36,228 nt of DNA. Origin: an uncultured Collinsella sp. (GTDB lineage Bacteria > Actinomycetota > Coriobacteriia > Coriobacteriales > Coriobacteriaceae). A program made the translations under genes and the position numbers. The stretch covers positions 1-36,228 of the forward strand of contig CAAEVV010000035.1 in assembly GCA_900759565.1 (NCBI GenBank), written 5' to 3'. The notes below the pieces were generated by a model, which did not search any database, had not been told where the DNA came from, and saw only the letters and a list, made by a program, of their open reading frames with translations. How positions within the stretch are numbered: the stretch's first letter is position 1; the number at the start of each line of letters is the position of its first letter. Positions 7,762 to 14,770 of this stretch are shown piece after piece.

Positions 7762-7849
7762 CGGGTTAGCACATACAGCTAGCCCGTACGATAACGGGCG
7801 GCTGATGAAGATGAGGGCCGTCGAGCGCAACCGACGACCCTCATTTTTT
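7762..7849 (+). terminator. Attenuator: competing hairpins and terminator before cstA
   Basis: Hairpin A pairs 7762-7770 with 7778-7786 (9 bp, one G-U). Hairpin B pairs GCCCGT (7782-7787) with ACGGGC (7794-7799) and uses the same bases as A, so they exclude each other. A terminator stem (7811-7823 with 7832-7844, one mismatch) runs into a T-run at 7844-7849. All lie between the leader peptide and cstA, so readthrough would control cstA. Confidence 0.65.
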
Positions 7850-7884
7850 ATGTCTAGGAAGTTCTTTTTAGAGGAGGAAATGTA

Positions 7885-9774
7885 ATGAACGGAGTTTTGC
7901 TCATGGTTGTGGCTGCGGCGGTGCTCGCCTGCGGCTATCTGGGCTATGGCCGCTGGCTGGCCAACAAGTGGGGCGTTGACAAGGATGCCCTCACGCCGGC
8001 CAAGCGCATGAAGGACGGCAACAGCTTCTCGCCCGTCTCCGCCTTTACCGCGTTCTCGCACCAGTTCAGCTCGATCTGCGGTGCCGGCCCTGTTACGGGT
8101 ACAATCGTCGCCATGGCCTTCGGCTGGCTTCCCGTCGTGCTCTGGGTCCTCGTCGGCGGCATCTTCTTTGGCGCCGTCCATGACTTTGGCGCTCTGTACG
8201 CCTCGATGAAGAACAACGGCAAGTCCCTGGCTCAGCTCATCGAGAAGTACATCGGCAAGACCGGCCGTCGCCTGTTCCTGCTGTTCTGCTGGCTGTTCTG
8301 CATCATCGTCATCGCCGCTTTCACCGACATGGTCTGCAAGACGTTCATGTTCACCCCGGCCGTTGACGCTTCTGGTGCTGCTACCGGTGCCATCGACTTC
8401 ACCAAGTCCTATGCCGCCGGCTGCGCTGGTACCATCTCCATCCTGTTCACCTTCGTCGCTATCGCCTTTGGTTGGGCCCAGAAGAAGTTCAACCTCACCG
8501 GCGCTGCCGAGTTCGTCACCGGCGTGGTCCTCATGGTTCTCATGTTCGCCGTCGGTATGCAGTTCCCGCTCTACCTGGATAAGTTCCAGTGGTTCGCCGT
8601 CGTCATGGTCTACCTGGTCTTTGCTGGCGCTATGCCCATCCAGATGCTCAAGACCCCGCGTGACTACCTCACTTCCATCATGATGATTGTCATGATCGTC
8701 TGCGCTGTCCTCGGCATCGTCGTCCTGGGCGTCAACGGTCAGGCCACTATCACCGCTCCGGTCTTCACCGGCTTCTCCACTGCCTCCGGCATGATGTTCC
8801 CGGTCCTGTTCGTCTCCGTCGCTTGCGGTGCTCTCTCCGGTTTCCACAGCCTCGTTTCTTCCGGCACCTCTTCTAAGCAGGTCGAGAAGGAGCAGGACGC
8901 CGTCAAGGTCGGTTACGGCGCCATGATCGTCGAGTCCTTCGTCGGCATCCTTGCCATCATCGTCGCCGGCATCATGTTCTCCGACATGAACACCGCCGGT
9001 ACCGGCGCCCTCAACGCCGGTGTCGCTTCCACCCCGTTCCAGATCTTCGCCGCTGGCATCTCCCGCGGTATGCAGGCCTTCGGTGTTGACGGCACGCTTG
9101 CTACCGTCTTTATGACCATGAACGTCTCCGCTCTGGCCCTGACCTCGCTCGACGCCGTCGCCCGCATCGCCCGCACTTCGTTCTCCGAGTTCTTTGCCCA
9201 GACCAACGATGCCCTGGCCATCGAGTCCAAGGCCGGCTACATGAAGGTCCTCGGCAACCCCTGGTTCGCCACGGTCGTTACCCTGCTTCCCGGTCTCGCT
9301 CTCGCTTTTGGTGGCTATGCCAACATCTGGCCGCTCTTTGGTGCTTCCAACCAGCTGCTCGGCGGCATGACCATGATCACCCTCGCCGTGTTCTGCAAGT
9401 GCACCGGCCGCAAGGGCTGGATGCTCTACGTGCCCGTCGTCTTCCTGCTCTGCTGCACCTTCACCTCGCTGGTCCAGAGCGCCATGGGCTGCATGACCGC
9501 CGTCCAGGCCTACGGTTTCTTCGGTACCATCCCGGCTACCGCCACCACGGCCGCCGTCTCCGTCGCCGCCACCAAGGGCCTGCAGCTCGTCTTTGCCGTC
9601 CTGCTGATGGTCCTGGGCCTCATCGTTGCCGTCAACTGCCTCAAGGAGTTCTTCGGCAAGGAGGCTGGCTCCATGCCTGATGAGGAGCCCGAGTGGTCCG
9701 ATATGGGCAAGGCCGAGTACGGTCGCGCCGCTGCCGCTGAGGCTCCTGCCGACGCCGAGGTCGCCAAGGCCTAG
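7885..9774 (+). CDS. cstA: Carbon starvation protein CstA-family transporter
   Basis: A 629-aa integral membrane protein with many hydrophobic helices, beginning VAAAVLACGYLGYGRWLA and carrying conserved CstA blocks: FSHQFSSICGAGPVTGTIVA, WVLVGGIFFGAVHDFGAL, SGFHSLVSSGTSSKQ and WPLFGASNQLLGGM. CstA proteins import pyruvate or peptides by proton symport; the substrate here cannot be read from sequence. GAGGAGG lies 8 nt before the ATG. Codons are strongly biased to C-ending forms (GCC, ATC, GTC, TTC), unlike the upstream operon, suggesting high expression. The preceding Ile/Val leader suggests control by branched-chain amino acid supply, which would fit a peptide or amino-acid related substrate. 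Confidence 0.92.
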   Translation: MNGVLLMVVAAAVLACGYLGYGRWLANKWGVDKDALTPAKRMKDGNSFSPVSAFTAFSHQFSSICGAGPVTGTIVAMAFGWLPVVLWVLVGGIFFGAVHDFGALYASMKNNGKSLAQLIEKYIGKTGRRLFLLFCWLFCIIVIAAFTDMVCKTFMFTPAVDASGAATGAIDFTKSYAAGCAGTISILFTFVAIAFGWAQKKFNLTGAAEFVTGVVLMVLMFAVGMQFPLYLDKFQWFAVVMVYLVFAGAMPIQMLKTPRDYLTSIMMIVMIVCAVLGIVVLGVNGQATITAPVFTGFSTASGMMFPVLFVSVACGALSGFHSLVSSGTSSKQVEKEQDAVKVGYGAMIVESFVGILAIIVAGIMFSDMNTAGTGALNAGVASTPFQIFAAGISRGMQAFGVDGTLATVFMTMNVSALALTSLDAVARIARTSFSEFFAQTNDALAIESKAGYMKVLGNPWFATVVTLLPGLALAFGGYANIWPLFGASNQLLGGMTMITLAVFCKCTGRKGWMLYVPVVFLLCCTFTSLVQSAMGCMTAVQAYGFFGTIPATATTAAVSVAATKGLQLVFAVLLMVLGLIVAVNCLKEFFGKEAGSMPDEEPEWSDMGKAEYGRAAAAEAPADAEVAKA

Positions 9775-9813
9775 TCGGTCGGACGGGTTGAATCTCCCAT
9801 CCATTTGACTCGG

Positions 9814-9852
9814 AAAGACCGGGTCCGCGACTTCGCGGGCTCGGTCTTTTTT
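9814..9852 (+). terminator. Intrinsic terminator of cstA
   Basis: AAAGACCGGGTCCGCG pairs across the loop ACTT with the following CGCGGGCTCGGTCTT (G-U pairs included), ending in six T residues. It lies 40 nt after the cstA stop. Confidence 0.9.
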
Positions 9853-9957
9853 CATGCAAAAGCGGGTGACGCTCGAGTGTTCTCGCAGATGTTTTGCGTG
9901 GATAAGGGCGCGCGTTGTACCATATAGACGTATATGTGTACATATGAAAGGGACCCC

Positions 9958-12132
9958 GTGGCCAAGACGGTATATTCCGATAACCAAAATAATGTCGATG
10001 CCCTGGCTGAGCGTCTGAGCAGCCAGACATCGCTTTCTGCTGAGCGTGCCAAGCTGGTTGCCTACGACCTGCTTTGCCGCAAGGCGCTCAAGATCAAGTC
10101 GAGCGCGCTGGCGCAAATTTTCCGCTCCGTCGATAAGGAATGTGACACCAAGGCGATGCGCGATGAGCTTATCGCGGCAAATATCGTGACCAAGATCGAG
10201 GGTAGCGGCATTAACGGGCGCCCGGCGTTCTATACCATCAATGCCGAGATCCGCGATGCCCAGGAGCAGCCTGCCGAGTCCGTCGAGGATTTTGTCGTCG
10301 AGGATCCCGCTGACGTGCCTGCTGTGGAAGAAGTTGCCCCGCGTGAGCATGTCGATACCGATGAGTTGCTCGATGAGAACGTCGTGCGTGCCTTTACGGC
10401 CAAGGCAGGACGCGGCGGTTTTGGCGGGGGTGGCAAGCGCGATGCGCAGCGCCGCGCCCAGCAGGAGCGCTTCCGTCGCGCCGTTGCTCGAAAGGGTGAG
10501 ACGGATGCTGAGGCTGTTGAGACCGAGGTTGCTGCCGAGTCGCAGAAGCCCGCGAGGGAGCAAAAGCCCGTGGAGGCCCAAGAGCCCAAGCGTCGTCGCG
10601 GTGCTCACTTTAAGACTGCACAGCAGGATGCCGCGCGTGAGGTTGAAGAGTCTTCTGAGGTTGCAGACGATGTTGAGGGGTCTGCCAAGAAGGCTCCGGG
10701 TTCGTGTCGTCCCGGCCGCGGTTTTGCGGGACGCGCGTATCCCGTAAAGCATCAGGAGAAGGGCGAGTCGGTTTCGACCACCCAGGACGAGAAGGCCGTT
10801 GAGCCGGAGGCTCGCGAGCAGAAGCCTGTTGAGCCGCAGCTTGAGGTTGATGCCGAGGCCAAGGGCCAGCAGCCTACTGATGAGCAGACGGAGCAGGGCG
10901 CGTCGAGCAAGCCTCGCCGCCGTCGCCATCGTGGGGGCCGCAGTTCCCATGCCGAGACTGCAACCGAGAAGACCACGCCGCAGAACGAGGATGCGAAGGC
11001 CGAGGTTTCTTCGGGGCAGCCTAAGCGCCAGCCGGCGAAGGAGAGCAAGTCCGTTCGTCCGCAGAAGCAGGCATCTATGCCGAAGCGCGAGCGCAATTCC
11101 CAAGGCGATTCTAAGCGCAAGTCTCAGAAGAAGCCGGAGTCTGCCGCAGCAGATACTGCTGCCCAGCAGCCCAGGCCGGACGTTCACGGCGAGGTCTCGG
11201 CGTTTGCCCTTGCCCGCGTTTTAGGCAGGCAGCTGCTCAAGGTTGTCCCTACGCCCACGGCGCTCTCTAAGATCAAGGAGCAGCAGACACAGATCGTAAA
11301 GGTTGAGGGCAAGGACGGCAAAAAGGCTCCGCAGCGCACTCAGCACAACGAGATGTCCAACCGCAAGATTGCCGAGGAAATCGCAATCATCCAGGCTTGG
11401 ATCGAGCAGAACCGAGGTGCCGATACGCCGGTTGCCTCGCGCCGCCAGCGTGCCTACCAGATCTTTAACGACGAGAAGGCTTTTGACGGCAAGCACGGTG
11501 AGCGCCTGATCAGGCGTATGACCGAAAAAGGCATCAGCATGCAGGCGATCAAGGTCGCTCCCAATCGCCCCGTGCACTTTACGGGTTTCTTTACGCTGGG
11601 TGCCGACAAGCCGTTCATTATGGTCGAGAACCTGGACACCTACGACGAGATCGTCAAGCTGCTGCGTGGCCGCAAGCACGCCAAGCTCTTTGGCATCAAG
11701 GTGGGCGGCGTGATTTTTGGCGGCGGATGCAAGGCAAGCGTCTCGCATGCCCTGGACGATTATCTGGCCGAGATTGGCTATCGCTTTAACTACGTCTACT
11801 ATGTGGGCGATATCGACCGCGAGGGCGCGCGCATCGTCGAGCAGGCTCGCAATGCCAATGTGGTTGAGATTCACCTGCATGCCGGCATGTACCGCGCCAT
11901 GCTCGCCGAGCATAAGCGTCGCGTGAAGGCCGGCGGCGAGTGCGAGCCCGCGGCTGCCAACCAGGGCGTGCCGCAGAACCTGGCGGCGACGATCAAGGAT
12001 CTGCCCATGGTTACGCGCGTGCAGTTCCGCAACGTGCTACGTGAAGGCGGGCGCATTCCGCAGGAGATTCTGATGACCGCAGACTATCGGGATGGCGACT
12101 CGGGAAGCTTCGACCGCATGCTCAACAACTAG
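9958..12132 (+). CDS. TOPRIM-domain protein (JetD/DUF2220-like C-terminus) with long disordered linker
   Basis: A 724-aa protein of unknown role. Residues 1-~90 look like a winged-helix module (SSALAQIFRSV, then IEGSGINGRPAFYTI). Residues ~95-410 are low complexity, rich in Glu, Ala, Gln, Lys and Arg, with RRRRHRGGR and other basic runs, probably disordered and nucleic-acid binding. Residues ~415-724 are folded and show TOPRIM features: a Glu in FIMVENLDTYDEI (Glu557), a glycine-rich GGVIFGGGCKAS strand, and GDIDREG with Asp618 and Asp620. This order resembles the C-terminal domain of Wadjet JetD, but no JetA, B or C genes are nearby. GTG at 9958 is preferred because AAAGGGA precedes it; an in-frame ATG at 9934 is possible. 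Hairpin copy 3 begins 7 nt after the stop. Confidence 0.75.
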   Translation: MAKTVYSDNQNNVDALAERLSSQTSLSAERAKLVAYDLLCRKALKIKSSALAQIFRSVDKECDTKAMRDELIAANIVTKIEGSGINGRPAFYTINAEIRDAQEQPAESVEDFVVEDPADVPAVEEVAPREHVDTDELLDENVVRAFTAKAGRGGFGGGGKRDAQRRAQQERFRRAVARKGETDAEAVETEVAAESQKPAREQKPVEAQEPKRRRGAHFKTAQQDAAREVEESSEVADDVEGSAKKAPGSCRPGRGFAGRAYPVKHQEKGESVSTTQDEKAVEPEAREQKPVEPQLEVDAEAKGQQPTDEQTEQGASSKPRRRRHRGGRSSHAETATEKTTPQNEDAKAEVSSGQPKRQPAKESKSVRPQKQASMPKRERNSQGDSKRKSQKKPESAAADTAAQQPRPDVHGEVSAFALARVLGRQLLKVVPTPTALSKIKEQQTQIVKVEGKDGKKAPQRTQHNEMSNRKIAEEIAIIQAWIEQNRGADTPVASRRQRAYQIFNDEKAFDGKHGERLIRRMTEKGISMQAIKVAPNRPVHFTGFFTLGADKPFIMVENLDTYDEIVKLLRGRKHAKLFGIKVGGVIFGGGCKASVSHALDDYLAEIGYRFNYVYYVGDIDREGARIVEQARNANVVEIHLHAGMYRAMLAEHKRRVKAGGECEPAAANQGVPQNLAATIKDLPMVTRVQFRNVLREGGRIPQEILMTADYRDGDSGSFDRMLNN

Positions 12133-12139
12133 GGCGTTC

Positions 12140-12276
12140 GGCCCCGGGAGAGCGGGGACACCGGCTTAGGTTTCCTGCTCTACAGTCCTGCTCACGACGG
12201 AGGCCACATTAAGTGGCCTCCTGTTCGTGCGGAACTCGCGATAAACCTAAGCCGGTGTCCCCGCTCTCCCGGGGCC
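12140..12276 (+). repeat. Long-arm hairpin element, copy 3
   Basis: Arms 12140-12173 and 12243-12276 are perfect 34-bp inverted repeats around a 69-nt core (12174-12242). The core matches copy 1 except for paired changes in the central hairpin (GGAGGCCAC/GTGGCCTCC) and changes just below it. The arms share scattered blocks with copy 1 (CCCCGG, GGGG, CCGG, GGTTT) but are otherwise different. Confidence 0.95.
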
Positions 12277-12426
12277 TGTGGTTACCTGGTTGTTGCATGC
12301 GGCTCGCTTTTCGGAATTGGGCTGATATTTCAAGATGTAAGGCGCTCTTGGTCCTAATGGGCTTGGGGCGCCTTCGCGTTTCCTCAGCTCCGCACCCTTG
12401 CGGGTTCGAATTCCTCCGCTTGCCCA

Positions 12427-12464
12427 CAAGAAAGCGCTCCAGGTTCATAAGGGCCTGGAGCGCT
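12427..12464 (-). terminator. Terminator of the tRNA-Gln transcript
   Basis: A perfect 11-bp stem (12433-12443 with 12454-12464) is followed on the minus strand by TTTCTT. It lies 14 nt beyond the tRNA 3' end. Between it and hairpin copy 3 (12277-12426) I see no gene, only a tRNA-like fragment listed under rejected items. Confidence 0.8.
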
Positions 12465-12477
12465 GTGTTCTTAAGGG

Positions 12478-12549
12478 CTGGGACGGAGGGATTCGAACCC
12501 CCAACAGCCGGCACCAAAAACCGGAGTTCTACCGTTGAACTACGTCCCA
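12478..12549 (-). tRNA. tRNA-Gln (anticodon TTG)
   Basis: Read on the minus strand, a 7-bp acceptor stem (TGGGACG with CGTCCCA), a D arm GTTCAACGGTAGAAC, an anticodon arm CCGGT-TTTTGGT-GCCGG giving TTG at positions 34-36, and the T arm GGGGG-TTCGAAT-CCCTC make a complete cloverleaf of 72 nt. CCA is not encoded. TTG reads CAA (Gln). Confidence 0.95.
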
Positions 12550-12587
12550 ATGTGTGGTGTTGCCCAAAAGCAACTCGTTTAGTTTAC

Positions 12588-13493
12588 CTAATCTGCGAGG
12601 GCATCGCAAACGCCATCGAGCAGGCGTACGGCGAGTGTCTGCGCGTCGCTGGCCGTGAAGGTGCCGTTGTAGCGCGTCATGCCCGTGAGCTCAATGCGAA
12701 TGCGTGCCGGCTTCTGCTGCGCGGCGACATTGGCAGTGCGGATGCGCTGGGCCAGGTTGTGGCACTCGGCGAGGGCGATCGTGGCGCGCGGCGCTGCATC
12801 TGCGGGCAGCTCATCGCTTGCGATCTCGAGCACTAGGTCAACGTCGGTTGGGACCTCGGAGTCGCAGAGCATCATGCCGCTGTTGTCGGTCGTTGCCGTG
12901 GCGATATTCCACATGCGCGACGCAACGCTGCGTGCGATGGGGTCCTCGCCGATAACGGCAATCTGGAAGCGCTCGAGCACGTTGGCGGCGCGAGCAAAAC
13001 CGATGCGGGACTCGGCTTCGGTGACCGAGGGCTTGCCCTCCCACACATGGTGCAGGCGGTTGATGTAGGCGTAGGTGTCCTGGAAGGCCATGCCGTCGGC
13101 AAACAGGCCGACATTTTCCTGGAACTGCTGCAGGGCGGCCTCGGTATGCGGACCAAAGTAGCCGTCGTCTTCGCCACAGGCAAAGCCCAAAACGTTGAGA
13201 GCGCGCTGCAGGGCCTGCACATCGGCGCCATGGAAATTGGGCATGCGTAGATAGAGGGTGCGGTCGCCCAGCTTATACGAAGCGTCTACAAGGGCGCTCC
13301 AACAGGGGATATCGACGGCATGACCGGCAGCAAGGCCGCTGTCGAGCCTGAAGGTGCTGACGGCCTGCTCAGTGGTGGCTCCAAAGTACTTGTCGGTGAC
13401 TTCGGCGGCATCAATCGTGTAGCCGAGCTGCAGGAGACGAGACTGCACGTCCTCGACGGCTGCTCCTTGCATGCCCGTTGTAATAGGTTCCAT
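12588..13493 (-). CDS. Peptidoglycan-binding protein with a possible degenerate amidase domain
   Basis: A 301-aa protein without signal peptide. Residues ~4-70 and ~75-150 are two PG_binding_1 repeats (GAAVEDVQSRLLQLGY...DKYFGATTEQAVSTF; GADVQALQRALNVLGF...DGYFGPHTEAALQQF). The remaining half loosely follows the closing part of the Amidase_3 fold: an IRIELTGMTRYNG strand in the place of the family's catalytic-Glu strand, then DAQTLAVRLLDGVCDAL, but the GHGG and IHAN metal-site motifs are absent. Two peptidoglycan-binding repeats before an amidase-like domain is the layout of actinobacterial CwlM, a regulator rather than a hydrolase. The CwlM link is inference. GAAAGGGG precedes the ATG. Confidence 0.75.
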   Translation of the reverse strand: MEPITTGMQGAAVEDVQSRLLQLGYTIDAAEVTDKYFGATTEQAVSTFRLDSGLAAGHAVDIPCWSALVDASYKLGDRTLYLRMPNFHGADVQALQRALNVLGFACGEDDGYFGPHTEAALQQFQENVGLFADGMAFQDTYAYINRLHHVWEGKPSVTEAESRIGFARAANVLERFQIAVIGEDPIARSVASRMWNIATATTDNSGMMLCDSEVPTDVDLVLEIASDELPADAAPRATIALAECHNLAQRIRTANVAAQQKPARIRIELTGMTRYNGTFTASDAQTLAVRLLDGVCDALAD

Positions 13494-13631
13494 GAACGAA
13501 CCCCTTTCGGCGTACCATTCGTACTATTTGAGCGTCTGTCGGATAGACAACGCAAAGGGATGCATAAACATGCACTCAACAGTGTAGCAAGTTGTGCCTA
13601 AATACGCTGCTGACAGGTTTTATAACCCCCG

Positions 13632-14657
13632 TTAGTTAAGGCGCTCCACAAAGAAATCTGCCATGGAGAGGAACAGCTCGCGTGCGTGCGGATCAAGCTC
13701 AACGTTCTCGATGGCCGCTTTGGCCTTAGCGGTCAGGTCGAGCGCGTAAGTGTGGGCGTAATCGATGGAGCCGGTCTCCTGGAAGATCTCCACGGCGCGT
13801 GCGAGCTGCGCGGGATTATCGGTGCCTGAGGAAAGAATCGCCTCGACCTCGTCGTGGTGGCGCTCATCAGAGAGGGCGTGTACGGCGACAAGCGTGCGCT
13901 TGCCCTCGGTGATGTCGGTGCGGAAGTCCTTGTTGGCGGCTTCCTTAGTGCCGACAAGGTTGAGCAGGTCGTCCTGAATCTGAAAGGCAAGGCCTGTGTG
14001 CAGGCCAAAGGCGCGCAGCGCTTCGATTTGCTCATCGCTGCCGCCGCCGATAATGGCTCCGGCGGCAAGCGGCGTGGCTCCGCTGTAAAACGCGGTCTTG
14101 TGCGTCGCCATGTCCAGGTAGTCATCAACCGAGATATCAAAGCGCCCGTCACGGACCCAACCCAGGTCGAGTGCTTGACCCTCGATGGTGCGGACGATCA
14201 TCTCGGTAAGCTCGTGGAGCACGCGCAGCTTCACGTCGGACTCCAGCGTAGGGTCGTCGAGAACCGTCTTGGTGACCATGGTGAGCGCCAGGTCGCCACA
14301 ATTGATGGCAAGGCCCGTGCCCTCGGTAAGGTGCATGCAGGGCTTGCCTCGACGAAGCTGTCCGTTGTCGGCGATGTCGTCGTGGATCAGCGCGCCCGAC
14401 TGGAAATGCTCGATGGCTGCCGCGGCGCTGCGGGCGCTCTCAAAGCTACCGCCCACTGCGGTTGCGGCGAGCATGCAGATAAGCGGGCGGTGGCGCTTGC
14501 CGGCGTTGGCCGTAAAAGCCGAGAGCGGCGCGTACAGGTAGCGCTCGATATCGGCAGAGGTCGCCTGTCCGTCAAAGAACGTGGCCAGATAGTCGTTAAT
14601 CTGGTCAAAGTGCTGGGCTAAAAAGCTGGTAAACGGACTGGACACGGGTTCTCGCAT
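13632..14657 (-). CDS. Polyprenyl diphosphate synthase (trans type)
   Basis: Condenses isopentenyl diphosphate with an allylic diphosphate to make a longer isoprenoid chain, probably for quinone side chains or the cell-wall lipid carrier. The first Asp-rich motif is HDDIADNGQLRRGKP and the second is FQIQDDLLNLVG, whose last Asp is replaced by Asn. KRHRPLICML and the KTAFYSG segment also fit the family. The start is uncertain: the ATG at 14657 gives 341 aa, and an upstream in-frame ATG at 14696 gives 354 aa; neither has a clear Shine-Dalgarno. Chain length cannot be read from sequence. Confidence 0.9.
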   Translation of the reverse strand: MREPVSSPFTSFLAQHFDQINDYLATFFDGQATSADIERYLYAPLSAFTANAGKRHRPLICMLAATAVGGSFESARSAAAAIEHFQSGALIHDDIADNGQLRRGKPCMHLTEGTGLAINCGDLALTMVTKTVLDDPTLESDVKLRVLHELTEMIVRTIEGQALDLGWVRDGRFDISVDDYLDMATHKTAFYSGATPLAAGAIIGGGSDEQIEALRAFGLHTGLAFQIQDDLLNLVGTKEAANKDFRTDITEGKRTLVAVHALSDERHHDEVEAILSSGTDNPAQLARAVEIFQETGSIDYAHTYALDLTAKAKAAIENVELDPHARELFLSMADFFVERLN

Positions 14658-14770
14658 TCTTTCTGAGGTTGCGTTGATGCAATATGCAGACAACATATTG
14701 CCACATCAGGGCGTTTGACGCGGCAGTTTTGGCGATTTAGGACAACGGGCGTGCGTTTGATGGAGCGCGC

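Noticed and set aside
7726..11187. Very long open frame on the minus strand opposite cstA and the TOPRIM gene
   Set aside because: It is the antisense of two real genes with strong motifs, is dominated by Leu/Arg and Gly/Asp/Glu runs from codon bias, and crosses a terminator and promoter region.
12358..12430. tRNA-like fragment: a V-arm-like CCGCA-CCCT-TGCGG followed by GGGTTCGAAT and GCTTGCCCA
   Set aside because: It resembles the 3' half of a Leu or Ser type tRNA, but the T stem is mismatched, the acceptor stem does not close over 7 bp and no anticodon arm is clear. At most it is a decayed remnant.
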